Shown here piece after piece: positions 50,357 to 60,863 of a stretch of DNA of 64,000 nucleotides. A program made the position numbers and the translations under genes. The DNA is from an uncultured Alphaproteobacteria bacterium (GTDB lineage: Bacteria > Pseudomonadota > Alphaproteobacteria > CAAHEQ01 > UBA3637): assembly GCA_944392125.1 (NCBI GenBank), contig CALXVP010000008.1:1-64000 (forward strand), read 5' to 3'. Below the pieces are notes generated by a model. The model was not told the DNA's origin. It ran no database searches and saw only the letters and a program-made list of their open reading frames with translations. Numbering within the stretch: position 1 is the first letter of the stretch; the number at the start of each line of letters is the position of its first letter.

Positions 50357-51622
50357 TTAAACACAAAACCGTTCATGTAAAATATCATACACACGGTTTA
50401 ACACATCCATTTCGGAGGTTGCCATTTTTTCTGCGCGAGTTGCCATTTTTTCGGCACCGGCCGGTTTCATTAAAAATGATAATAATTGCTGAGTTAAACC
50501 GGCACCGTCTGCCACCTCAACCAACGCATTCGCTTTTTTGGCTTTGGCAACGATTTCGCGGAAATTAAACGCATACGGTCCGATTATGACGGCTCTGTGT
50601 AACCGCATCGGTTCCAACATATTTTGTCCGCCGAACGGAATTAACGATCCGCCGACAAATACATACGGGCTTAATTGATAAATCAACCCCATTTCTCCGA
50701 TGGTATCGGCTAAATAAATGTTTGTTTGAGAGGTAATCGGCTCACCCCGTGAACGCCGAGCAACCGTTAAGCCGTTTTTAATCAGCATTTTTTCAATTTC
50801 GTCGCCTCTGTTCGGGTGACGCGGAGTAATAATCGTTAATAAATTTTTATATTCGCGTGCAATTTCCAGATGTGTTTGCATGCCGATTTTTTCTTCGTTG
50901 GCATGCGTGCTTGCCATACACCAACAGGGACGCTCCCCAATCATTTTTTTCATGGCCTTTAATTCCGTTAAATCAAACGGCGGATACGTTGCCGCGAATT
51001 TCAAATTCCCGACACTGACCACATCATTTGCACCCAATACTTTGAGCCGACGGGCATCTTCCTGTGTTTGCCCGAACGAAAGCGTGAATAAATTTTGAAT
51101 GGCTTTGATCATAACGGGTAATTTTTGCCAACGCGCAAAAGATTTATCCGAAATGCGCCCGTTTAACAAGACCAACGGAATGTTATTTTCGCGAATAGCC
51201 GAAAGCATGTTGGGCCAAAAATCGGATTCAAACCATAAAACAAGATCCGGCTTCCAATGTTTCACAAAAGCCTTTGTCGCCCAAGGAAAATCAACGGGCA
51301 GATATTGATGAAAGGCTTTTTCAGGCAACCGAACAGCCATTAAATCGGCCGATGTAACGGTGCCCGATGTAACCATTACCGTTAAATTTCTGTTTTCTGC
51401 CAAGAGTTTTTTAACCAGTGGCAACATGGATAAACATTCGCCGACGCTTGCGCCGTGCATCCAAACCAATTTGCCGTTCGGGCGCCGTTTTCGGCAAATG
51501 CCCAGCCGTTCCGCAAATCTTTTTTTATCTTCTTTTCCCCGATATAAACGGAACAATAATAACCCGGCAATCAGCGGACTGCCGATAATCGTTAATAGAC
51601 GGTATAAAAATAATGTTGCCAT
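50357..51622 (-). CDS. waaA: 3-deoxy-D-manno-octulosonic acid (Kdo) transferase
   Basis: A 421-residue GT-B enzyme that attaches Kdo to lipid IVA. The start is placed at ATG 51622, giving the family's usual N-terminal membrane helix (FLYRLLTIIGSPLIAGLLL) and length; the frame extends to 51700 without likeness. The motif KLVWMHGASVGECLS contains the catalytic Glu, and the C-terminal VFVGGSLIPFGGQNMLEP is the donor-binding site. First gene of waaA-lpxK-lpxL, divergent from a winged-helix regulator. Confidence 0.94.
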   Translation of the reverse strand: MATLFLYRLLTIIGSPLIAGLLLFRLYRGKEDKKRFAERLGICRKRRPNGKLVWMHGASVGECLSMLPLVKKLLAENRNLTVMVTSGTVTSADLMAVRLPEKAFHQYLPVDFPWATKAFVKHWKPDLVLWFESDFWPNMLSAIRENNIPLVLLNGRISDKSFARWQKLPVMIKAIQNLFTLSFGQTQEDARRLKVLGANDVVSVGNLKFAATYPPFDLTELKAMKKMIGERPCWCMASTHANEEKIGMQTHLEIAREYKNLLTIITPRHPNRGDEIEKMLIKNGLTVARRSRGEPITSQTNIYLADTIGEMGLIYQLSPYVFVGGSLIPFGGQNMLEPMRLHRAVIIGPYAFNFREIVAKAKKANALVEVADGAGLTQQLLSFLMKPAGAEKMATRAEKMATSEMDVLNRVYDILHERFCV

Positions 51623-51645
51623 TTTCCAAAACTTTCTGATATGAT
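51616..51645 (+). promoter_or_regulatory. Probable promoter of the winged-helix gene
   Basis: TTGCCA (51616-51621) and TATGAT (51640-51645), spacer 18 bases. The -35 overlaps the waaA start region on the other strand, so the two divergent promoters interleave. Confidence 0.55.
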
Positions 51646-51651
51646 AAAAAC

Positions 51652-51680
51652 ATCTTAACGTAAATGAAAAAAAAAGGCAA
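51652..51680 (-). promoter_or_regulatory. Probable promoter of waaA-lpxK-lpxL
   Basis: Minus strand TTGCCT (51680-51675) and TAAGAT (51657-51652), spacer 17 bases, 30 bases before the waaA start. Confidence 0.6.
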
Positions 51681-51685
51681 GAAAT

Positions 51686-52273
51686 ATGATACGGATTCAA
51701 TCAAAAAATCCGCTTTTCCGAGCGACACTGATATCGGCATTAAGCGAATTTGAAGCAACGGATACGGAATTACCCACGGAAGAAACGGCTGTTTTATTGA
51801 TTTGCGATACACAAGAAGCCGTCAACGAATTATTACAAACTCCGCTTTCTTGTGCGGTTGTATTATTGGGAACACATCATGCCGAAGCCGATTTGGAAAT
51901 ACCGTTGCCGTGTGTGCTGAATGAGTTGAAAGAACGGTTGCGCGTTCTAATTGCCCAACGCCAAAATGCGCCGACGTTTGAAAACAAAACATTTTTGTTT
52001 GAAGGGGCAAAACGGCTACTGACAAATAAGAAAACAAAGCATGCCGTTCCGTTGACGGAAAAAGAAACGGAGTTAATTTCCTATCTGGTAAAAGCGTTGC
52101 CGAATCCGGTTTCAAAAACGGATTTATTAAGTGCGGTTTGGAAGTATAATCCCGATGTGGAATCGCATACGGTGGAAACACATATATACGGCCTGCGCCA
52201 AAAAATAGGGGAAGAAAATGCCGATAACTTTATTATCAATACGGCCGACGGTTATATTCTTTCGGAAAAATAA
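51686..52273 (+). CDS. Orphan OmpR-type winged-helix regulator with degenerate receiver
   Basis: A 195-residue protein. The C-terminal 90 residues are a clear OmpR/PhoB-type winged helix: LTEKETELISYLVKA, SKTDLLSAVWKYNPDVESHTVETHIYGL (recognition helix within VETHIYGLRQKI) and the wing INTADGYIL. The N-terminal 100 residues keep a rough alpha/beta order but are shorter than a receiver, and the acidic pocket and phospho-Asp/Lys set cannot be recognised. Phosphorylation-independent DNA binding is likely. No histidine kinase is adjacent. Its divergent position suggests control of waaA, of itself, or neither. Confidence 0.8.
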   Translation: MIRIQSKNPLFRATLISALSEFEATDTELPTEETAVLLICDTQEAVNELLQTPLSCAVVLLGTHHAEADLEIPLPCVLNELKERLRVLIAQRQNAPTFENKTFLFEGAKRLLTNKKTKHAVPLTEKETELISYLVKALPNPVSKTDLLSAVWKYNPDVESHTVETHIYGLRQKIGEENADNFIINTADGYILSEK

Positions 52274-52278
52274 CGGCG

Positions 52279-52307
52279 TTGACAAATTTAAAAAATCCGC
52301 CTACACT
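52279..52307 (+). promoter_or_regulatory. Promoter of rlmE
   Basis: TTGACA (52279-52284) and TACACT (52302-52307), spacer 17 bases, 49 bases before the ATG. Confidence 0.75.
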
Positions 52308-52356
52308 ACACGCAGATTTTCATTGTTTTTCTGATACAGATTGAAGGAAGTTTATC

Positions 52357-53073
52357 ATGCAATTTAATGCCAGACCGCTCAAAACGCATCTCAAAAAAGT
52401 AAAAGGCCGGCGCGCTTCCAGCACAAAATGGTTGCAACGGCAAATCAATGATCCGTATGTTGCCGAGGCGCATCGGTTGGGTTTTCGCGGACGGGCCGCT
52501 TTTAAAATTATGCAGTTAGATGACCAGTTTCATTTTTTTAAACCCGGAAAACGCGTGGTTGATTTAGGATGCGCGCCGGGAGGTTGGTCGCAGGTGGCCG
52601 TGGAGCGGGTGAAGTCAACACCCGAAAATCCGCTGGTTGTCGGGATGGATTTATTGGAGGCTAAACCGATTGCGGGCGCAAAACTTGTGCAAATGGATTT
52701 TACGGCCGATGAAGCACCCGCAAAATTGGAAGAGTTGCTGGGCGGGCATAAGGCAGATATTGTAATGTCGGATATGGCATCAAACACAACGGGTATGCAC
52801 AGCATTGACCACTTGCGCATTATGGGTTTATTGGAAATGGCGTATGATTTTGCCTGCAAGATTTTAAATAAAAACGGTGTGTTTATTGCAAAAATTTTCC
52901 AGGGCGGGACGGAAAATCAATTTTTGGCCGAGATGAAAAAAAATTTCGCCGTTGTCAAACATGCCAAGCCGGATGCCAGTCGCAAAGATTCATCGGAAGT
53001 TTATGTGGTGGCTACCGGCTTTCGCGGTGGTGCGTCGGAAAATGGTGCGTCGGCAAATAATGAAAAAAGTTAA
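52357..53073 (+). CDS. rlmE: 23S rRNA (uridine-2'-O)-methyltransferase RlmE (FtsJ)
   Basis: A 238-residue Rossmann-fold methyltransferase that modifies U2552 in the A loop of 23S rRNA. The SAM motif is VVDLGCAPGGWSQVA. The K-D-K-E set fits GRAAFKIMQLD, IVMSDMASNTTGMHSIDH and GVFIAKIFQGG. About 15 extra residues at the C-terminus (Asn/Ala/Ser-rich) look disordered. GAAGG lies ahead of the ATG. The RsmB-like gene follows after 96 bases on the same strand. Confidence 0.94.
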   Translation: MQFNARPLKTHLKKVKGRRASSTKWLQRQINDPYVAEAHRLGFRGRAAFKIMQLDDQFHFFKPGKRVVDLGCAPGGWSQVAVERVKSTPENPLVVGMDLLEAKPIAGAKLVQMDFTADEAPAKLEELLGGHKADIVMSDMASNTTGMHSIDHLRIMGLLEMAYDFACKILNKNGVFIAKIFQGGTENQFLAEMKKNFAVVKHAKPDASRKDSSEVYVVATGFRGGASENGASANNEKS

Positions 53074-53169
53074 ACGGTTGTGCGCCGTCAGGCAATGAAA
53101 AAAGGTCAACAATTAACGCACGCGTTCAACAGTTAACAAAAAAATACGGGAGAGGAAAGAGAGAATCAC

Positions 53170-54267
53170 ATGCAAGAAAATCGCTTGAAAGATTTAGCAG
53201 AAACCGTATTGACGGAGATAAATCAAACAGCGCGCCCCGCAAGCGAAGTGCTGAATACATTTACGCGCACGCATCGGTTTTTGGGCGCTAAAGACAGACG
53301 ATTCTTAACCGAAACGGTATGGCGTGTATTGAGGCAAAAAGCGCGTTTGGCTTATTGCTATCCAAGCGCCTCTTTACGCGAACAAATTGATTTATCCGAA
53401 CGGCCCGTTCCCATGTCGGACGATATGCCGAAAGCCGTTCGGTGGGAAGTGCCGGCCTGGATCCCTGCGCATATCAATCAACCCGAAACGGAATTACCGG
53501 CATTATTGGAAACCCCGCCGATTGTGTTAAGGGCAAACGGCCGACGGGAAGAAATTCGGCAAAAATTAAAAGAAGAAGGGATTGAAACGGCGCCGACGGC
53601 TCTTTCTCCTTACGGACTGATTTTGCAAAAACGCGTGAATTTAAATAACAGTTTATGTTATCGGCAAGGGCTGGTTGAAGTGCAAGATGAAGGGTCGCAA
53701 CTATCGGCCATGCAAGCGGGAGTTCAAGCGGGCGATTGTGTATTGGATTATTGTGCCGGAGCGGGCGGGAAATCGCTGATTTTTGCGCAACTGATGCAAA
53801 ACAACGGCCGTATTTTGGCGCATGATGTTTCGGCGCGCAGTTTAAAAGAGTTAAGCAAACGTGCTACCCGCGCCGGTGTTTCCATTATTGAAACAACCAC
53901 GAATCTGCCGGCATGGCAAAAAATGCACCTGTCAGTTCAATGGACACACGTGGTGGTAGATGCCCCTTGCTCCGGAACGGGAACATGGCGACGTTGTCCG
54001 GATGCCAGATGGAAGCTGACCGAAGAACAAGTCAAAGCATTATGCCGTAAACAAGCGCAAATTCTATCAAAAGCCTCGGCTTACGTTGCGCCGAACGGGC
54101 GATTGGTTTATATTACCTGTTCTTTATTGACAGATGAAAACAGTAAACAAATTCAACATTTCTTAAAAAAGAATACGGCTTTTAAATTATGCTCGCATAA
54201 GCAGTTTTCGCCGGCACGCACCCGAACGGACGGCTTTTTTTGCGCCGTTATGCAACGGGTGCGATAA
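53170..54267 (+). CDS. RsmB/NOP2-family RNA cytosine-5 methyltransferase
   Basis: A 365-residue protein. An N-terminal helical region resembles the NusB-like/linker part of RsmB, and the C-terminal SAM domain has VLDYCAGAGGKSLIFAQ, the catalytic DAPCSGTGTWRRCPDARW and VYITCSLLTDEN, with the two Cys of the family (in PCSGTG and TCS). It is shorter than E. coli RsmB (about 430), as are many alphaproteobacterial relatives. The target could be 16S rRNA C967 or another cytosine. A purine-rich site (GGGAGAGGAAAG) precedes the ATG. Confidence 0.87.
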   Translation: MQENRLKDLAETVLTEINQTARPASEVLNTFTRTHRFLGAKDRRFLTETVWRVLRQKARLAYCYPSASLREQIDLSERPVPMSDDMPKAVRWEVPAWIPAHINQPETELPALLETPPIVLRANGRREEIRQKLKEEGIETAPTALSPYGLILQKRVNLNNSLCYRQGLVEVQDEGSQLSAMQAGVQAGDCVLDYCAGAGGKSLIFAQLMQNNGRILAHDVSARSLKELSKRATRAGVSIIETTTNLPAWQKMHLSVQWTHVVVDAPCSGTGTWRRCPDARWKLTEEQVKALCRKQAQILSKASAYVAPNGRLVYITCSLLTDENSKQIQHFLKKNTAFKLCSHKQFSPARTRTDGFFCAVMQRVR

Positions 54268-54453
54268 CAAGCGGTTGAAAAACAGCGCTTAAACGTCATA
54301 ATATCTAAAAAAACAAAGTGTTCTCAAAAAAATACGCTGTCGGCCGATTTATTTGAACAAAATCTAAAAAAAATCGTTCTAACTAGTGAAAACGGCTTGC
54401 GATATTGAAAAAAATTTTATATTTTAGTTTCATTCAAGTTGAAGGGGTGAATA

Positions 54454-55725
54454 ATGAAACAAAACAAAAAAATGCTACAAATGGTGAGAGGTCTTTCCCG
54501 CCGTTCGAAATATACGTTGTTTATTTTATGGTCCGTGGCGTGTATCAGCGTCGGATACGGCGTGCATACGGCTGTTCAACCAATGGGACAAATGCCCGGC
54601 GGTATGAGCGAAACGTATGTATTAACCGGAAAGCCCACCGTAAAAGATATGCGTTCTTATCAATCTTTTATTGCGTTTGCCGAGCCGATTAACGAAGTGA
54701 ATTTAAAACCGCAGGTATCCGGAACGGTAGAAGAAGTTTTGTTTAAAAACGGGTCTTATGTTAAAGAAGGCGATGTGTTGTTTGTAATTGATAAACGCAA
54801 ATATGAAGCCAACGTGCAATCGGCCCAAGCGGATTTGGATAAAGCCCATGCCAATGTGGTGCAAATCAAGAATGATTATAATCGTCAGTTAAAGTTGTAT
54901 CAAGATAAGTTTTTACCGAAAGCCGAATTGGAAGTGGCAGAAAGTAATTTGGCGCAGGCCAATGCCGCCGTGCAACAAGCCGATGCCAATTTGAAACTGG
55001 CGCAACTGGATTTAGAGCACGCAACCGTTGTGGCCCCCATCAGCGGATATATCAGCAAGGCGCTGGTTACAAAAGGAAATTATGTAGATACAAACGGCAC
55101 AACGTTGGCACGTATCGTGCAAACAAATCCGATTCGGATTTCATTTTCCGTAACGGATAAAGAGCGGTTGGAAGGGTTAAAAATGCATAACGGAAATGTC
55201 GGCTTAACCGAAATGAATTTAATTCTTTCGGATGGACGCAGTGTTGATATTATGCCGACGACATTGTTCGCCGACAGTGAAACCAGCACGGATACGGCAA
55301 CTTTATCCGTTTATATAGAGTATGATAATGCCGAAAAATTACTCTTGCCGGGTAATATCTTTACCTTACGGATTCCGAATACCGAAAAGAAAAATGCCGT
55401 TACCGTCCCGCAAAGCGCCGTTTTACAAGATGCCAACGGGAAATATGTTATGAAAACCAATCCGTCGGGTATTGCCGTTCAGCAATATATTGAAACAAGC
55501 GAAACCATCGATAACTATGCCGTTATTGATAAGGGGTTAAGTGCGAACGATACCGTTATTTTATCGGGCGGACAAAAAGTTTCAACCGGTCAAAAAGTTA
55601 AATCAATCAGTGCTGATAATCAAGAACAGGAAGCCACCGCAAAACCGACGGATAATCCGGATGTTTCTGCCGAAAAACAGATAAATGTTGAATCAGTGCA
55701 AGATAAATCAGCTCAAACAGATTAA
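54454..55725 (+). CDS. RND efflux periplasmic adaptor subunit
   Basis: A 423-residue membrane fusion protein. An N-terminal membrane anchor (about 19-40) is followed by the lipoyl/barrel-sandwich halves VNLKPQVSGTVEEVLF and LEHATVVAPISGYISKALV, a coiled-coil hairpin (about 115-175) and a beta-barrel domain. The C-terminal 40 residues are polar and Gln-rich. It links an RND pump to an outer-membrane channel. The pump gene follows after 25 bases. No TetR-type regulator or outer-membrane factor is adjacent. TTGCGA...TATTTT upstream is only a weak promoter match. Confidence 0.92.
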   Translation: MKQNKKMLQMVRGLSRRSKYTLFILWSVACISVGYGVHTAVQPMGQMPGGMSETYVLTGKPTVKDMRSYQSFIAFAEPINEVNLKPQVSGTVEEVLFKNGSYVKEGDVLFVIDKRKYEANVQSAQADLDKAHANVVQIKNDYNRQLKLYQDKFLPKAELEVAESNLAQANAAVQQADANLKLAQLDLEHATVVAPISGYISKALVTKGNYVDTNGTTLARIVQTNPIRISFSVTDKERLEGLKMHNGNVGLTEMNLILSDGRSVDIMPTTLFADSETSTDTATLSVYIEYDNAEKLLLPGNIFTLRIPNTEKKNAVTVPQSAVLQDANGKYVMKTNPSGIAVQQYIETSETIDNYAVIDKGLSANDTVILSGGQKVSTGQKVKSISADNQEQEATAKPTDNPDVSAEKQINVESVQDKSAQTD

Positions 55726-55750
55726 GTGATACGAAAAAGAGGAACCAGAA

Positions 55751-58700
55751 ATGTTTTCGCAGTTTTTTATTAACCGTCCGCGATTTGCCGTTGTTATTTC
55801 GCTTATTTTGAGTATTGCGGGCCTTGTTTGTTTATTTAAATTACCGATTGCTTTATATCCGGAAGTAACACCGCCGGAAATTTCGGTGCGTGCCTCTTAT
55901 CCGGGTGCCAGCGCTGATGTGGTGGCAAAAACAATCGGTATTCCGTTGGAAGAAAAAATCAACGGAGTGGAAGATATGATGTATATGAGCTCTACTTCTT
56001 CCGACGGATCATATCAACTGACGGTAACATTTAATTCGGGTGTTGATCCCGATATTGCCCAAGTGAAAGTGCAAAACCGAATCCAGCAGGCAAATTCCTC
56101 ATTGCCGACGGAGGTGCAACGCCAAGGATTAACGGTTCGCCGTCGTTCGTCCAGTATGCTGGCGTTTTTGGCTTTCTTTTCACCGAACGGCACAATGAGC
56201 ACGAATGAAATGAATGACTATATTCAAAATAACATTTCTAAAAACTTAACAAAAGTTAACGGGGTCGGGGAAGTCTCCGTTTTCGGTGCAAAAAAAAGCA
56301 TGCGGATTTGGATGGATGCCGATAAGATGTCGGCATTGAATCTAACAATAGATGAGGTGAAAAGCGCCATTGAAAGCCAAAACTATCAACCCTCACTCGG
56401 GCAGTTAGGCGCTCGGCCGGCGGAAAGCGCTAATTTAATGGTATATTCGTTGCAAACAAAAGGGCGGATTAACACGGTTGAAGAATTTGAGAATATCGTT
56501 GTCAGAACGGATAAGCAAGGCGGACTTGTGCGCATGAAAGATATTGCCCGTGTAGAAATCGGTTCCGAGAACTATTCGCACCAATCCGAATATAACGAAG
56601 CACCGGCCGTGGCCATGGGTATCAACTTAACATCAGGAGCCAATGCACTTTCCACCATGCAAGGGGTAATTAAAGAATTGGAACGGATGCGACAATTCTT
56701 CCCGGAAGATTTTGATTATGTTGTGGGGATGGATACAACCGAATACATTAACGAATCAGTCGCAGAAGTGGCGTGGACGCTATTACTTACATTTGTGTTA
56801 GTTGTGTTTGTCTGCTTTATTTTCTTGCAAAACAAATGGGCAACCCTGGTGCCGACGTGTGCCATTCCCGTATCCTTGTTGGCAACGTTTATCGTGATGT
56901 ATGGTTTAGGCTATACCATCAATATGTTTACGTTGTTCGGGCTTGTATTAGCCATCGGCGTGGTGGTGGATGATGCTATTTGCGTGGTGGAACGGGTGAT
57001 GACGTTGATTGATACCGAAAAAATGACACCGAAAGAAGCAACCATTCAAACCATGCATGAAATTTCGGGCGCTTTGATTGCGACAACACTTGTTTTGTTG
57101 GCCATTTTCGTTCCGATTGCATTTATGGGCAGTGTGACGGGTAAAATTTATCAGCAATTTGCCGTAACAATTTCTACGGCGGTCGTGTTTTCAACCTTGA
57201 ACGCTTTAACGCTTTCGCCCGCGATTTGTTCTACCATGTTACGCCCGAATGCGCAAATTAAGTCGCGTTTCTTACAATGGTTTAACGGTGCGGTCGTGCA
57301 TTCATCCCGCATGTATCAATGGGTTGTGGCGCGTATGGCGCGAAAACTGGTGTTGATTGCGCTGATTTTCGGTGTTTTTGTTTGCGGGGCCTACGGGTTC
57401 CTCTCGCATTTAAAAACATCATTTATTCCGAGCGAAGACCAGGGGAAAATCATCGTCAGCATTCAATTACCCGAAGGGGCCTCCTTTAAACGCACGGATG
57501 AAATTATCCGCCGAATTATACCGATTTTACGGCAAGAACCGGGTGTCAGCGCCGTGATGACCATTACCGGACATAGTATGACGGGTGGTAGCGGTGAAAA
57601 TATGGCAATGGCCATGATAGCTTTGGATCATTGGGGATTGCGCAAAAGTGATGAATTGCAGTCAAGCGCGATTTTGCAGAGTCTGAAAGCGAAACTGGAT
57701 GTAATTCCGGAAGCAGAATTTCAACTGATGGAATTACCGTCTATTCCGGGATTAGGTATGTCGGGCGGATTGTCTTTAAAATTGCAATCACTGAACGATA
57801 CGGATTACGATCGCTTGGATAATACCACACGTGCGTTTATGGATAAGATGATGCAAGATCCCTCCATTTTATATGCATTTACAAACTTTACGGCTAAAAC
57901 CCCGAATATTTATTTGGAAATAGATCGGTTAAAGGCAGAAGCGATGCAAGTGCCTCTGGCAAATATCTTTGCTTCATTGGAAAGTTATTTGGGATCCAGC
58001 TATATTAACGATATTAACTTCGGAACGCAGGTTAACCAGGTGATTATTCAATCCGATTGGAAATATCGGCGTGATACGGAAAGTTTAAAGCGAATCTATG
58101 TGCCGAATCAATCGGGCGAGATGGTGCCGTTATCCACATTTGTAAAGTTGGAACCGATTTTATCCCCGCGTCAAATTATTCGGTATAACCAATATCCGGC
58201 GGCCGGTGTTACGGTAATGGCTGACGAGGTAACAAGTAGTTCGGGTGAAGCCATGCAAGCCATTGAAGCGTTGGCAACTACCGATTTGCCGAAAGATTAT
58301 GCCTATGAATGGTCGGATATGAGTTATCAAGAAAAGAATAATGAAGGGCAAGTATCCGGATTGATTATGTTGGCGGTTTTATTTGCTTACTTATTCTTGG
58401 TGGCGCAGTATGAAAGCTGGACGGTGCCTATTCCGGTGTTAATGAGCGTTGTTGTGGCCGTAACGGGTGGTATGCTCGGCTTATGGATTACGGGATTGCC
58501 GTTAAGTATTTATGCGCAGTTAGGGTTGATTTTGCTTGTCGGGTTGGCAGCAAAGAATGCAATTTTGATTGTTGAATTTGCCAAAGAAGAGCGCAAAACG
58601 GGAACAGGCATTCCGCAATCGGCCTTAAAAGGACTCTCGGTGCGGTTTCGGGCCGTGTTGATGACGGCGTTTACGTTTATTTTGGGCGTGTTCCCGATGA

Positions 58701-58870
58701 TTATCGCAACGGGTGCCGGTGCAGCCAGTCGGCGAGCAATCGGGGTTCCCGTGTTCTATGGAATGCTTATCGGCACATGCTTGGGCTTGATTATTATTCC
58801 GTTATTGTATGTGTTAGTGCAAACAATCGTAGAACGGCGCGGGAAAATCTGGCGGAGATTAACAAAATAA
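55751..58870 (+). CDS. RND family efflux pump permease (AcrB/HAE1 type)
   Basis: A 1039-residue pump with twelve membrane helices and two large periplasmic loops. N-terminal [20 protein letters not shown] and the proton-relay Asp pair in [15 protein letters not shown] (about residues 408-409) fit the HAE1 group, and the later [17 protein letters not shown] and [20 protein letters not shown] blocks match. It expels amphiphilic compounds in exchange for protons as a trimer with the upstream adaptor. Substrates cannot be predicted. GAGGAA precedes the ATG; a terminator lies about 120 bases after the stop. Confidence 0.95.
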   Translation: MFSQFFINRPRFAVVISLILSIAGLVCLFKLPIALYPEVTPPEISVRASYPGASADVVAKTIGIPLEEKINGVEDMMYMSSTSSDGSYQLTVTFNSGVDPDIAQVKVQNRIQQANSSLPTEVQRQGLTVRRRSSSMLAFLAFFSPNGTMSTNEMNDYIQNNISKNLTKVNGVGEVSVFGAKKSMRIWMDADKMSALNLTIDEVKSAIESQNYQPSLGQLGARPAESANLMVYSLQTKGRINTVEEFENIVVRTDKQGGLVRMKDIARVEIGSENYSHQSEYNEAPAVAMGINLTSGANALSTMQGVIKELERMRQFFPEDFDYVVGMDTTEYINESVAEVAWTLLLTFVLVVFVCFIFLQNKWATLVPTCAIPVSLLATFIVMYGLGYTINMFTLFGLVLAIGVVVDDAICVVERVMTLIDTEKMTPKEATIQTMHEISGALIATTLVLLAIFVPIAFMGSVTGKIYQQFAVTISTAVVFSTLNALTLSPAICSTMLRPNAQIKSRFLQWFNGAVVHSSRMYQWVVARMARKLVLIALIFGVFVCGAYGFLSHLKTSFIPSEDQGKIIVSIQLPEGASFKRTDEIIRRIIPILRQEPGVSAVMTITGHSMTGGSGENMAMAMIALDHWGLRKSDELQSSAILQSLKAKLDVIPEAEFQLMELPSIPGLGMSGGLSLKLQSLNDTDYDRLDNTTRAFMDKMMQDPSILYAFTNFTAKTPNIYLEIDRLKAEAMQVPLANIFASLESYLGSSYINDINFGTQVNQVIIQSDWKYRRDTESLKRIYVPNQSGEMVPLSTFVKLEPILSPRQIIRYNQYPAAGVTVMADEVTSSSGEAMQAIEALATTDLPKDYAYEWSDMSYQEKNNEGQVSGLIMLAVLFAYLFLVAQYESWTVPIPVLMSVVVAVTGGMLGLWITGLPLSIYAQLGLILLVGLAAKNAILIVEFAKEERKTGTGIPQSALKGLSVRFRAVLMTAFTFILGVFPMIIATGAGAASRRAIGVPVFYGMLIGTCLGLIIIPLLYVLVQTIVERRGKIWRRLTK

Positions 58871-59269
58871 AAAGCGCGCAAACTATTTTGCCGTAGCGGG
58901 TGAGGTTTAGATATTCAAGATATATGAACATTATTCTGCAAACCTCCTTTCGGTAAAATAAAAATCAGCAACCGTTTGCTTCTAAAAGAAAAAGCCTTTT
59001 CCGAAAACGGGGAGGCTTTTTTATATCTAAAAAATACACGCTTAACATAATGAATTCACGCACACGCATTGCGTTAGGTAATACCGTGCCGAATAAAGCA
59101 AGTTAATAAAACTATACTATCTGTAACCAGCATTATCACAGTTATCTTACTGAATGGAAATCACATAGGAAAAAGCAATGCTTGTTTTTAATGAGCGCGT
59201 GAATGCTTTAAGGCCTATAACCCCCATGTTGCTTGCAAATATTTTATTCTTATAAGCAATACGCACTTT
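58871..59269. other. Intergenic region between the RND pump and a convergent gene
   Basis: It holds the pump terminator (58989-59022). The 59030-59269 remainder is AT-rich and I see no gene or structured RNA there. Confidence 0.5.
58989..59022 (+). terminator. Terminator of the RND pump operon
   Basis: AAAAAGCC (58989-58996) pairs with GGCTTTTT (59014-59021). The inner part (TTTTCCG with CGGGGA) extends the stem imperfectly around an AAAA loop, and the hairpin ends in a T run. Confidence 0.8.
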
Positions 59270-60802
59270 TTAGGATCGCTCCTCCGATTGATTTACGTCT
59301 TCCGGCGTTTTTTCTTGATGAACTTGTCCGGCATGGGATAACGTTGCATTATTTTGTTGACCGCTTAAAACATTTTCCACCCGTTCACCCAATTGCCGTG
59401 TTTGATTGACGCGTGCGGACAGTTGCTCTATCCCTCCTTGTTGATGAATAATTTTGTCTGCGATGGATTCGGCGTTGAAAGATTGACGTGGCTCACTTCG
59501 GTATTGAGAAATACGTTGATAGTCTCGCTCAATATCCTGCGGTCTCGGCCGAATGGGACCATGTGGCAATCCTTGCCTTGCCTGTTCAATCATATTTCTT
59601 AAATTGGCGGCCGCATGTGCCGCCATGGCCGCCGTTGCGGTTGCAGATAATCCAAGCGTTGCGTTTGCAGCAGCCGACTGTGCCGCAGCCTGTTGTTGAG
59701 CCATAATCTGTTGGGCTTCCAAATTAGTTTTATTATCTGTCCGAATGCGTTCTTGCATTTGTTGCTTTGTCTGCTCTGCCGAAACGGTTTGCACATTTTT
59801 AGTGCCGGTTTCATCCACTCTTGTATTATCGGAACGAATAATCTCGGTTGGAACTTTTTGCTCTTTACTTCTTAAAAATGCGTTGGCATGGCCCTGTGCC
59901 GTTAATTCGTTTTGTGCCACACGTAATGAATCGTTTTCGGCGAGTGTGCGTTTTGTTTTCTCAGCGGTTGATTGCTGATGAAACATTGTTTGCTCGCGGG
60001 AAACTTGTGCTGATTGTATGCGGATATTTTCATTTTTGATTTGTTCGGCAAACCGCTGTTCCAAGCGTTGCCGTGTTATTTGCTCTTGCTGTTGCAATAA
60101 TGATTTTTCGTATAAGGCTCGCCGTAAAGGCTGTTGTTCTTTTTTTTCATCTGCTTTTATTTTTTTATCAATTAAATCCGTGTTCAATAAACGCATGTCG
60201 GCTTTTTGTCCGCGCGCTTTTTGACTCCAATACGTTTGTGCCTGTTCTTGCAGTAAAATATCTTTTTTAAATCCTTTAAATCCCATACCGAGTAACAATT
60301 TGTCCACTAAATTGGGTTTTGCCGAAATATCGCCGTTTTTAATCTGCGCCCCTTTCACGCCGTGCACAAAAAAATCAACCATCTGTTGCCATGGACTCCG
60401 CTCCGTTTTTTCAGGTCCTTTCGGATTTTCTTTCTGTGTGTTTTTTTGTTGGATTGGTTGGATTTGTTTTAAAAATTCCTGTTGCGATTGTTTCGGTTGA
60501 AGACCTAATTGTTTGAGCTCATTTTCATCTTCTCCTTCGCCCGATTCATCATCTTTCGTGCCGGAACCGGTTGTGCCGTCATCGTCATCATCGTCATCAT
60601 CCGGGGCGGTATCATCCGTTTCATCATCGGGATTATCATCATCTGGATCATCAGGGTCCGTCGGCTTTTTCTTGCGTTTTTTGCGCAAACGCAAATCGTA
60701 TGCGGGTGCCGGTCTTTTATGCAGATAGTCATGCTGTTTCTCCGTGGCACCAGAAAGAATTTCTTCGGTCGAGATTGCTTCTTTTTCGGATTCGTTCATC
60801 AT
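59270..60802 (-). CDS. Acidic/Gln-rich coiled-coil protein, unknown function
   Basis: A 510-residue soluble protein with strongly biased regions in order: a basic patch (38-46, RLRKKRKKK), an acidic tract (49-92, mostly Asp with one run of eight), a mixed region, then a long Gln/Glu/Arg-rich helical stretch with coiled-coil character (about 200-370), an Ala-rich hydrophobic stretch (about 370-405, AAANATLGLSATATAAMAAH), and a polar tail. No signal peptide, no recognised domain. GGGGG lies 4-5 bases ahead of the ATG-ATG start. The gene is monocistronic. Composition recalls secreted effectors and scaffold proteins, but nothing assigns it. Confidence 0.7.
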   Translation of the reverse strand: MMNESEKEAISTEEILSGATEKQHDYLHKRPAPAYDLRLRKKRKKKPTDPDDPDDDNPDDETDDTAPDDDDDDDDGTTGSGTKDDESGEGEDENELKQLGLQPKQSQQEFLKQIQPIQQKNTQKENPKGPEKTERSPWQQMVDFFVHGVKGAQIKNGDISAKPNLVDKLLLGMGFKGFKKDILLQEQAQTYWSQKARGQKADMRLLNTDLIDKKIKADEKKEQQPLRRALYEKSLLQQQEQITRQRLEQRFAEQIKNENIRIQSAQVSREQTMFHQQSTAEKTKRTLAENDSLRVAQNELTAQGHANAFLRSKEQKVPTEIIRSDNTRVDETGTKNVQTVSAEQTKQQMQERIRTDNKTNLEAQQIMAQQQAAAQSAAANATLGLSATATAAMAAHAAANLRNMIEQARQGLPHGPIRPRPQDIERDYQRISQYRSEPRQSFNAESIADKIIHQQGGIEQLSARVNQTRQLGERVENVLSGQQNNATLSHAGQVHQEKTPEDVNQSEERS

Positions 60803-60835
60803 TTTACCCCCAAATGCCCATGGCTCATTTACTCT

Positions 60836-60863
60836 ATTCTACACGAAAAAAGTTTTGTTGCAA
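60836..60863 (-). promoter_or_regulatory. Promoter of the acidic/Gln-rich gene
   Basis: Minus strand TTGCAA (60863-60858) and TAGAAT (60841-60836), spacer 16 bases, 33 bases before the ATG. Confidence 0.65.
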
